A stretch of DNA of 64,000 bases. Source: a virus. Each line of letters opens with the position of its first letter. The stretch's first letter is position 1. This document shows, piece by piece, positions 15,612 to 24,700 of the stretch. The notes below the pieces were generated by a model. The model was given only the letters and a program-made list of their open reading frames with translations. It was not told the origin of the DNA and did not search any database. The DNA lies in IMG/VR virus record IMGVR_UViG_3300041405_000299, positions 64,001 through 128,000 of that record; one strand, written 5' to 3'. The translations under genes were made by a program, and so were the position numbers.

Positions 15612-16193
15612 TTATTTGGTTACACGTACATCACCGACGATCTGCTTAAGGAGCACTGCATCTGGGGTATAGTTCCAGCGATCCTCAACGATGTACGGCA
15701 TCTGTACCTGTATTTTAAATTTCTCTTTGTCTTCTGTGCTGCCTTCGCACTCAGAAACCACAATCTGCCATCCAAAACGTTGGAAGCCGAACTCTTCTTC
15801 GAACATAGGACGGTTACGGGTTACGAAACGGCGGACCGCTTCCGCTAACGCTTCACAGGTTCCCTCATTGTCAGCTTCGACAATAACTTGAATCGAACCG
15901 TTCAGGTCCATTCGCATTTTCTTGATGGGCTGCTGCTGCGTTCCCTCGACCACTTCCTCACTGTTATTGATGAATTGGACATTCTGTTGGACGGCACCAC
16001 GTTGGCAGAGAATACGCGGCATCTTCTGGTTGGCTTCATTACTATTATAGTCGTTCACGTTGCCAATCCAGATTTGATTCTTCTTCGGGTCCGGATCCCA
16101 TGCGAAGTCTGGTCCGCCATACTGACGGAACCAGACCCGTAGGCTATCACGGAACATGCTGACGACTTTCAGCGGCGTGAAGTTAATAGCCAT
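15612..16193 (-). CDS. Probable tail terminator / tail completion protein
   Basis: 193 aa. I chose ATG 16193 (AAGGAG upstream, TAATG overlap with the preceding frame) over an in-frame TTG four codons earlier. Mixed alpha/beta with a helix holding many acidic residues (NEGTCEALAEAVRRFVT) flanked by strands, reminiscent of gpU/gp15-type terminators. Its position just before the sheath gene supports this; no specific signature was seen. Confidence 0.5.
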   Translation of the reverse strand: MAINFTPLKVVSMFRDSLRVWFRQYGGPDFAWDPDPKKNQIWIGNVNDYNSNEANQKMPRILCQRGAVQQNVQFINNSEEVVEGTQQQPIKKMRMDLNGSIQVIVEADNEGTCEALAEAVRRFVTRNRPMFEEEFGFQRFGWQIVVSECEGSTEDKEKFKIQVQMPYIVEDRWNYTPDAVLLKQIVGDVRVTK

Positions 16194-16250
16194 TAGATTA
16201 ACCAATCTCCTTCGATGAGATCAGGGCGTTCATCAAACCCGTCGAATTCA

Positions 16251-16367
16251 TCAAACACCCCAGTTCTCCTCGTTGCGGATACCTTCGCCGAAACCTGAGA
16301 GAATCCCCCAATCTTCTTCCTGGGAGATGCCTTCGCCATAGCCGATATCAAAACATCCTGATTGCAT
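16251..16367 (-). CDS. Small protein with GEGI-xxEExWG repeats, possibly extended by +1 frameshift to 16193
   Basis: 38 aa from ATG 16367 (GTGAGGTT upstream). It has an internal duplication: GYGEGISQEEDWG then GFGEGIRNEENWG. The frame stops at GTT TGA (TGA at 16251-16253). In the +1 frame the sequence continues as DEFDGFDERPDLIEGDWLI to 16193 and echoes the same repeat. GTT TGA resembles the CTT TGA slip site of prfB, and GAGGAG lies upstream, so a programmed +1 shift giving about 58 aa is possible. Overlapping separate ORFs are the alternative. Function unknown. Confidence 0.5.
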   Translation of the reverse strand: MQSGCFDIGYGEGISQEEDWGILSGFGEGIRNEENWGV

Positions 16368-16374
16368 TTTAACC

Positions 16375-17265
16375 TCACTGGTGAATGTGTTGCGGTCTTT
16401 CCCGCAGTGGAGACCAACCTCCACGCTGGAGCAACCGGTTTTCGATCGATGTCTTGGACAGCTGCGTCAACTTGAAGATCTGACGCTGCGGTACAGTCAT
16501 GATCGTCGTGTTCTGCGTCATTTCCACGCGGTACACGGTATAGTCGGTCAATCGAATGATAATATCATGCGGTTTGATCGTTGGGTAGTTCAACGTCCAG
16601 GCCATGACCTGGTTTGGTTCATACTTACCGAAGTACGTATTGCTCTTCGTGCCGGCCCACTGGTTGAATTGCAGCAACTGGGAAATTCCCTTGTAGTAGC
16701 CACCTTCATAGCTGGTACCGAAGCAATGCTCACAGTGATCACGAGTGACTTTCTCGTTCTTACTGTCCCAGCAGTAGGAACAACGCTGACCGTATTCCTT
16801 TCGGCGGAAGATCACGCAGTCAACCCCGATGAATTTATCCAGGGCGATCCACTCACGGCGGGTGATCTCCTTCCAGCGAAGGAATTGCCAGCGTGGCAGT
16901 CGGTTCCCGATGACCTGCGGCGCCGACTTCAGGACGCGACCGTCACTGAGCAGGACTTGCAGGACGTAGAACTCACGGCCGAGCTTTGAGGAATCGAACG
17001 TGTTTTCTACCGTGGTGAACGGATCGGGGGACCACTGTGGTGAGCATTCCCTGAACGGGCCTTCCTCAGACTCGGAGACGAGTACTCGGAACCGCGGGTT
17101 CAGGTCCAACATTTCCCCGGGCACTTCCCAGTCCATACGGATTGAAGAGAACCAATCGGGGAAAAAGTTGATACGCACGTCGAAGTATCCCATCTCGTCG
17201 CCCACAATCGTGTCGACTTCAACGAAGCCTGTAAAGTTAAGCCAAGATACTCCAATCGGAAACAT
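16375..17265 (-). CDS. Probable neck or tail structural protein with zinc ribbon
   Basis: 296 aa. A four-cysteine zinc site is visible near the middle: RCSYCWDS, then DHCEHCFG. The N-terminal half is beta-rich (an Ig- or fibronectin-like pattern, FVEVDTIVGDEMGYFDVRI). It sits between a connector-like gene and the tail-terminator-like gene, suggesting a neck or connector role. Start ATG 17265 with GGTGAT upstream. Confidence 0.55.
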   Translation of the reverse strand: MFPIGVSWLNFTGFVEVDTIVGDEMGYFDVRINFFPDWFSSIRMDWEVPGEMLDLNPRFRVLVSESEEGPFRECSPQWSPDPFTTVENTFDSSKLGREFYVLQVLLSDGRVLKSAPQVIGNRLPRWQFLRWKEITRREWIALDKFIGVDCVIFRRKEYGQRCSYCWDSKNEKVTRDHCEHCFGTSYEGGYYKGISQLLQFNQWAGTKSNTYFGKYEPNQVMAWTLNYPTIKPHDIIIRLTDYTVYRVEMTQNTTIMTVPQRQIFKLTQLSKTSIENRLLQRGGWSPLRERPQHIHQ

Positions 17266-17268
17266 AAA

Positions 17269-17697
17269 TCACCACACTGGGAAAGTTGCGTAGTCGGAAG
17301 AGACACTGTCCCAACCAGACTCCATGTTGAGCTGAATCTTCTCAGCTTTGGCCGAAGCCTTGAACGAATCGCCATAGAACTGCATCATCTGAGCATAATA
17401 CGGGAAGCGTTCTTCGATCGGGATGTCTAATCCGCCATCACTGTATGACATCGTGTTACGAGCCGCCAGTGCCATTTGCCCACGATAGATGTGGTAGCAC
17501 GTGCCGTCAAGCAGGGTCGCCATGTACGGGAAGTCAACGAGCTGGAAGGTTGACTTCGGCGGGATTGCGTTGAATTCACTGAGTGCCATCTTCATCGCAA
17601 GGTTAATGCGAGAATCGGTGAACTCAATGTCATCGAGCAAGTGGTTGTTTTCCTTACTGTCCGCCAGGTAGTCACGGACGTCTTGGGTTGTCAGCAT
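17269..17697 (-). CDS. Probable head-tail connector protein
   Basis: 142 aa, helical, with AAGGAG before the ATG. The N-terminus (TTQDVRDYLADSKENNHLLDDIEFTDSRI) resembles connector/adaptor proteins that begin with a short helix and a conserved aspartate loop. Position among neck genes agrees. Assigned by pattern and context. Confidence 0.45.
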   Translation of the reverse strand: MLTTQDVRDYLADSKENNHLLDDIEFTDSRINLAMKMALSEFNAIPPKSTFQLVDFPYMATLLDGTCYHIYRGQMALAARNTMSYSDGGLDIPIEERFPYYAQMMQFYGDSFKASAKAEKIQLNMESGWDSVSSDYATFPVW

Positions 17698-17699
17698 GA

Positions 17700-18359
17700 T
17701 TACTCCTTCGCTTCGTAGATCAGACCGGAGATGACGTAGGACGCCTTCTTCATTTCACGATCAACACGGGCCAGATCCAGATCGTTAGGGTCAACCCGCC
17801 AGGTCGCGATCAGCACGCCGATCATCGAGCCATCATTCGGCGATTGAACCGGGCACATGTACGTACGGCGTGAACCGTATTCGGCAAACTGAGCACGGGC
17901 CACAATGGTGCCAACCTCGCTGTCATTAGCAACCATGACACATTCGCCATTTAATAGCGGGGTCCACATCCCGGCGAAGATCGACGTCGGAATATTCTGG
18001 AAGTCCATCAGGACCCGAGTTAACCCTTTGTCGTCCGACTCGTATGTGCCGCTCATGTAGGCAAAACGTACACCCGTAGTGTTCTTCTTCCCGTCATGAA
18101 GTTCAGTAATGATCAAGCGGTCCGCCCCGATGTTATCACGGAAGGTATCCATGATCGGAGTGATCTTGTCATCTGCCTTCAGGCGTTTGGCCAGAGAAGA
18201 ATAGTATTCTGAGTTTCCAGTGAGATACAGCGTGGTGGCTTGGTACACCAGGGCGCCGCCTCCGATCAGTAGCATCAACGTGATACTCATCAGGAATCGC
18301 TTCCATGAGTCCGTCAGTGCGACGATCGAATTGAGAATCGCCCGAATTTTAGTAAGCAT
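17700..18359 (-). CDS. Membrane-anchored GAF-like domain protein
   Basis: 219 aa from ATG 18359, which lies inside the last codons of the upstream gene. One transmembrane helix near residues 24-48 (FLMSITLMLLIGGGALVYQA). The rest looks like a GAF-type sensor domain: RLIITELHDGKKNTTG, then FQNIPTSIF and a closing SMIGVLIATWRVD strand. Such TM+GAF proteins occur in phages and plasmids without a settled role. Here it lies among tail and neck genes, so a virion membrane contact or host-signalling role is possible. Confidence 0.55.
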   Translation of the reverse strand: MLTKIRAILNSIVALTDSWKRFLMSITLMLLIGGGALVYQATTLYLTGNSEYYSSLAKRLKADDKITPIMDTFRDNIGADRLIITELHDGKKNTTGVRFAYMSGTYESDDKGLTRVLMDFQNIPTSIFAGMWTPLLNGECVMVANDSEVGTIVARAQFAEYGSRRTYMCPVQSPNDGSMIGVLIATWRVDPNDLDLARVDREMKKASYVISGLIYEAKE

Positions 18360-18663
18360 AGTAAGGCCCTTTCTGATTGCGTTTGTTCCGTTCATGCAAC
18401 AGGGTCGCAGATCCACCAATGATCGTCGCTGCCCGTGCTACATGTGTCTTTACACGTTCCTTGTTGAAGGCATGACGTTCTTGCTGTGTGCCGTATCTAT
18501 CTACCATCCGTTTCATGATTTTACTGTCTGCGTTCAATGTTGCTTTCGCTTTACGCAGAAGCGGGTTGTTGTGACCCCGAATGGCGTCCATAGCGTTACC
18601 ACCGGCCACGATATTCACTGCTTTAATCGGCAGCTTGGCGATTCTTGATACGATTTGGTTCAT
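18349..18663 (-). CDS. Small basic unknown protein
   Basis: 104 aa. ATG 18663 has GGAGATCACC upstream and is preferred over an ATG four codons earlier. Very basic, with an Ala/Gly segment near the end (ARAATIIGGSATLL). It overlaps the following GAF-like gene by 11 nt. No family recognised. Confidence 0.6.
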   Translation of the reverse strand: MNQIVSRIAKLPIKAVNIVAGGNAMDAIRGHNNPLLRKAKATLNADSKIMKRMVDRYGTQQERHAFNKERVKTHVARAATIIGGSATLLHERNKRNQKGPYYAY

Positions 18664-18674
18664 GGTGATCTCCA

Positions 18675-18699
18675 TAAAAAAGGCCCCGAAGGGCCTTTA
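18675..18699 (-). terminator. Intrinsic terminator after the giant Ig-like gene
   Basis: Minus strand GGCCC-TTCG-GGGCC then TTTTTT, just after the stop of the 2704-residue gene. A CTAAAATA string overlaps that stop codon and may be coincidental. Confidence 0.8.
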
Positions 18700-18703
18700 T
18701 ATT

Positions 18704-21700
18704 TTAGGCAGGTGCCCGGTTGATACCGAAGTTCATAGTAAGTCTCGTCTCGATACTCTGAGACGGAGACGATACTGTCGCCTGGAACCATGCTGTGGTG
18801 CTAGTAACGTCGTTATAGATGTTGAGCCAACGAAGCTTCAGCAAGTATACACCATCGGAACCATCTGTCTTAGGTACCAAGGATTGTGCCCAGGTTAAGC
18901 CAGAACGCAGACCGATGGTTGTTGCCGCCGGATACCCCTTCGATGACGTCGGTGCTGGATTTTCCAAGATTACAGCATCGGTGATCGGTGCGCCCAGATC
19001 ATCCAGGATGGTAACTGTGATATCCGCAAAGTCCGCCGGTGGAATCGATGAGTATGGTCGGGTCTCAATATACTGCTGGTTTTTCAACGGCGTCCATGTG
19101 AGATAAGGCACACGAACGACATCAAACGCATCTGACCAGATCTGAGTACGAACAGAACCGTTGCTCACCCACCCACCGATCATTACCACGTCTTTCTGTG
19201 GCGTAACGTTGATCGTTGGATTATAGATCAAACGGTTAGTGTTCGCATAGTCATTCTGTACGTTCCCACCAATTGCTCCCAGTGAAACTCCATCGATCGT
19301 CTGCAACGTCGGAGCTGCAAAGCTCGTGAAGGTCGCATTCAACCAGTTATTCACTGGCGTGACTGGCACTGGAGTACCTGCACGACTTGGCCATCCGCCG
19401 TCCACGGTTACCTGGCCACCCGGGGTTCCTGACGCCAGAACCTGAACCGCCAGGGGTACAGTGATGCTTTCAGCACCCTGACGGTGATACGTGATGTTAA
19501 TCGTATCGTTATACGTCCCACCACTCGTAGAGGTACCTCGACCAGGAGCCGTCAACGGCACTTTGTACACACCTCGAGTTGCATCGTAAGCCGTGAATGC
19601 ACCGGCAGCCGCATCGACGTAAGTTCCCGCCGTTGTCGCTGTAATGGTTGCATCCGCAATACGTCCAGTACCATCTTGCAGAACCACGTAAACGTCACGT
19701 GTCGCTCCGACGATTACAGGAACTGTCGCTGTTGCACCGCGAAGGGTTGGGAACGTCTGTTGAGCACCTGTGTAGAAGGTTTTGCTCAAAGGCCAACTCC
19801 AACGCGGCGTCAAGATTACGTTACCGCTGGTAGCGGTGATCGTAGCCGTGATCGCGTAGATTCCTTGGGTAGCATCAATCGGCTTCAAGCTTGACAGATT
19901 GCTTAAACCTGAACCTACTGATGCGGCACTTCCCTGAACGGCGTTCGTTACCGGTTTACCTGAAATAGCGTATGTCAGCTTGAACTTAATGTCCAGCGTA
20001 CGGCCATATTCCAGCGCTCCCGTGGTGATCATTGTCAGGTTCGCGTTATCGTGGATGTTGATCTCGTCGCTGTGGACGGTATAAACAAACCCGGTGTTGC
20101 GAGACGTGATGACGATCGACCAGTGCAGCGTTGCGTAGTCATTCTGCAGAACAGTCGCACGGAACGTCGCAGAGTTATTACCGTAAACGGCATCCGGTGC
20201 GGCACCAGCTGGATTGATAACTCCATCCGCTGCATACACTTTAATACTCGTACGGTCAACCAGCGTTGCTGACTGCATGTCAAAACCTGCTGGGGTGGTA
20301 CCCAGTTTTGTTACCAGATAGCACGGAGCAGACATCAAACCTACAGTCGTTTCAGTGTTCACACCGGAAGGGGCAAAACGCAACTCGTAACGGTTCTCAA
20401 CATTCGTCGGGCAGCCATTTAGATAGTTTGTCCCACCTTTAGCTGCTGTCACCGTGAAGCCTTCATTTGACTCTGCCGTCGGCGTGACTACCATGCTATA
20501 GGTACCGTCTGAATTACGCACAGGTTGCGTCGTAATGACCCACTGGGTAGGTTTACTCGTTACAGTTAATGTCTCAGTACCGTCGTAAGTCACCCCAGCT
20601 GGAGGAGTCATGTTGAAGATCAACGTGTTAGCCTTCTCCGCATACATCGGCACGCCACCAACAACGGTGATCGTGCCCGCATCGGCCACCGTAACCACTA
20701 ATGGCAGATCGTAAGTCGCACCGTTAAGTGTGATACGAACGGTCCACGTTTGGTTACCGCTAACAAGAGGCATTGCAACGAAGTCGATGTAGTTTCCTGA
20801 CTGAGGGTTGATTACAGCACTTTTCATCGAGTAGTTGTTCGAGGCACCCAGAATGTTGACGCCAAACTGAACCGCAGAGCCACCCCCGCCGCCGATGGTG
20901 TTTGTCAGCCCCATGGTTACACCGTCTTTGGTTACCGTAATGGTCACCTTACCATTGATGTTCTTGGCCAACGGGTCGCTGGAAACAACGGACATCTGCA
21001 GGACCTGAACGGGGACGATCGGGAAATCGATGTTGAATACGTAGCCTACACCGCCGATGGTCGCGTTAATGGTAACCTGTGGATTAGCTGCACCATCATA
21101 ACGGGTTTTTACAAACCAACGGTAAATCCCGCTGCCCGCGTTCGTTGGGCCGCTCGTAACGCTTTCAACCGCCGGGCCAGTAATGGTCCAGGAGTTAATC
21201 ACGGCGTTAGTGATCGGGGTGCCACCTTGAGCAATCAGGACGTCCATCGATACGCCGTTAGACTGAGCGCTGCGCCCGAGGGTGTTATTGGCCGTGGCCA
21301 CGATCGGAGCTGGAGTAACGGCAACCGTTTGTGCAGTGAACGTGTTGATCACCGTCGGCATCGCTGCCTGCTTCACTTTTAGCGTCACAACCATAGACGT
21401 TACGGCACCGTTCGGCGTCACATCGATACCGTAAGTACCGGTAGCAGCGTCGATCAAGTACAACGTCCGGTTAATTGTCGCGTTCGTCACGGTGGTGACA
21501 GCATCTGCAGCGTCGGTTACTGGCGTGGTTCCAGAGATCAGCTTCACTTTCAGCGTTTTCTTAACCGCACCTTGTGCACCAGCGATGTCTGTCCAAGTAG
21601 CAGTCATCGGTTTTTGCAGGCGGAAGAAGCCGGCAATCTTGTACACACGGAGACCGGAGTTCCAGTCAAACGTGTAGTCCGCGTCAACGATGTCAACCTG

Positions 21701-24700
21701 GTTAGCACTCACGTAGAATGAACCGCGGGCAGACGACGGAGAGCCGGGTACAGAGAAGCTTGACCAGCCGGTGATGTTATTGACAGAACCGCGGCCTACA
21801 ACTTTCAAGCTGTCCATGTCAACTTTGGTGTAAACACCGAAGATTGCATTAGTTGCCGTGTTATACACGTCGAATACGACCTGGTTAGTCAGCGAGGAAG
21901 AATCGAGTGGAGTCGTACCGACATAACGGGCTTCCAGTCCCCACCATGCTTCGAGCGTGATGGTGTGTTTACGAACAACACCCGTTGCCGTCTCGGTGAC
22001 AACGATGCTAATCGGACCGCTCAGTCTTTCCGTAGAGGGAGTAAATCCAACGGTAAAACTACCGTCTGCCAACCGGGTTAATGCTGGATTGACAGAGAAC
22101 GGTGAGTTAGCCACGGCAAAGGTAAAGCCGGTAGCCGGGTACACCTTCCCATCCACTCCATTCATGGTAAACGTAGTGGTATTTACCATACCGACGGTCA
22201 GTTTCGGGCTTGACGTCAGGGTCGCCGGATACACTTCACTCACGGTTACGCGGATAACGGATGAGTAGCTCGCACCCTTCCAGGTGAAGTTAATAGTCAG
22301 ATCAACGGCTCCCGCAGTGGTCGGAATACCTGTCAATACGCCGGCTGAGCTCAACACGGGGTTGGTCAGAGGCCCATCTACCGAGTCCAGCGTTACCGCT
22401 GAAGTAATCGACGTCGTTCCGTTCAGGAATGACAGGGTCGCTGATGATGACACGCCACGATCAAATGAAGATGAAACCAGAGTTACCGTCGGCAGAACAC
22501 CTGCTTGAATCTGAGCAGTGAACTTCAACGTCACCGGCTCACCGCGTACGGTACCAACGATAGTGACTGGAATCGGGTCTGAGTACGCAGAGGTGTTAAC
22601 CTGAATGCGATACTGGCCCTGAGCCACGTTAACGTTGATCACAGTCTGCGGGTACGAGCTGACAGAACGCGAGTTCATCACGATGCTCTGCACCATGAAG
22701 GCGTCCGCACACGCCACGGTTCCACGCATTAACGTGAAGTCCATGTTGGTAGCAGTAGTGTTGGTCACCAAGGTATTAGTGCTTACCGCTGTCACCGGAG
22801 GCTCGACCAAAGCAGTCTTCGTGAAGCTCAACGGATAGTCGATGCCCGCCAGCGTTACGGTGAATCCAACGTTGATGGTTCCTCCCATGCCGTTAGTCTG
22901 AACAGACAGCTTGAAGTTGCCCGGAGAGACTTGGACGATCGTCGGAGTATATCCTGCTACGGCTGCACCGGTTACGGTCAAGTTCTTCACCATCGCGTTC
23001 GTGAAAACAGACGGGTTCGCAGCACCACGGTTAACGGTGAAGGTCAGGTCGCTGGTGGCCTGGAACGGCAGGTCCGCACCAGTTGCGGCGATCTGCAGGG
23101 CTGGCAGTGGGTTGACGGTGTAGTCAAATTCCTGCGTGATTTCAGCGCCTTCGTAGATGACTTTCAGCACGATGTGAATGTTGCCACCGGTGTTATTTAC
23201 CATGACGTTCGGGATGCGATACGTTTTGGTGCCGGCATCTTGGTAAATCAGTGGGGTTTCAGCCGTCGGTGATACTAAGCAGCTACCAGTAATTACCGCA
23301 GTTCCGCTCGTGATTGCAACCGGCGTACCGTTGTCCAGATGTGAAACGAAGTCGATATTCGTCAGGACTTCTGGCACGGGACCATTAACCTGCGTTGCTT
23401 TCCACGGGTGATAGATGTCCGCTGTACCGGTAAAGGTCAGATTCGGGTAATCTACTCCGCCTTCATTCAGGTCGAAGATCACATCGATGTTGCCACCCAC
23501 GTCGTTTGGCGTCACGGTGGTACCGTATTGCCCTGCTGCAGCGTTCACTACCACCAGGTTTTGCTTAGCGTTGGCGACTGGCGTACCGCTCACACGGATA
23601 TTCGTGATGGTATTGGCCGTTACCGGCTTACCGTTACGAGACAGGGTGAATACCAGAGTAGCTTCCTGGCGGGCAACCATCATCTTGGCCTGAGGTGTTA
23701 CCGTCGGTGCCGGTGCCTGTGCCAGAGTGAAAGATTGCTCCATAGGGTGCCACGTAACGCCGTTGACGCTAGCGCTGGCTTTCAGCTTAACTGCACCACC
23801 TTGAGAATCCAGCGATACCGAAGTAACCCGGAAGGTGGTTTCACTGAGTTTCTCAGCGTTATTCGTTGAGCTCAGGACACTGGCGCCGGTAACCGTCACG
23901 TCTTTGACGCTCGGGTTCTTAACCGGATCACCACCACGCAGGAACGAGAAAGACTGAGGACCGGTGGTCGCCGCCGTCGGGGCAGTCGCTACCATTTTCC
24001 AACCAGAACCATCCCCTACAGTGCTGAGGTCTTTGGCCGTCGTGTCAAAGCTTACCGGATACAGCATGCCAACGAAGGTCGCGCCCAGAGTGACGTGGAC
24101 ATTGCCGCCTTTGTCATTGGTGATCACGTTCACACGGTAAAGACCGGTGTCCGCATCCACCAGACCGAATTCACTGAAACTCTCAATGGCATCACCGGTG
24201 ACTTTTACGTCACTCAGAACAGCATCAGGGATTGGCGTCACACCCTGCTTCATAGTGAAGTACATGGTCTGGATAGCTTCGCATTCCAGTACAGTCACGT
24301 TGCTGATGGTTGGTGCCGCCGGGGCGTTACGAATAACGAAATTCAGCGGGTAAGTGATCCCGTCGATGACCATCGAGCCGGTAATCGTCAGGTAACCACC
24401 GTCAGTTGTCGTTGTCAGATTGGTAATACACGCGATGCCCGGGCCTTTGATGGTCAGCTGCTGATCTGGGCCTGATGCCAGAACAACGCCGGATGCCGAC
24501 ACGGTACCGCTAGTGATATTGGCAGGTTTACCATCCACTTCGAAGTACATGCAGTAATCTTGAGTCATCCCGCCTGCCAGGTTTCCACCTACCAGTCCCG
24601 GAACAACCGGACCACCACCAGGAACAGTTTGGCCAGCACCTGGGTTGCTTGACGAGCCACCGCCGACGTTAAACGTAGGCATAGCTTCGGTGTAGCTGTT

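Noticed and set aside
18701-18708. CTAAAATA box overlapping the stop of the giant gene
   Set aside because: It precedes a terminator and may simply come from the stop codon context; not counted as a promoter.
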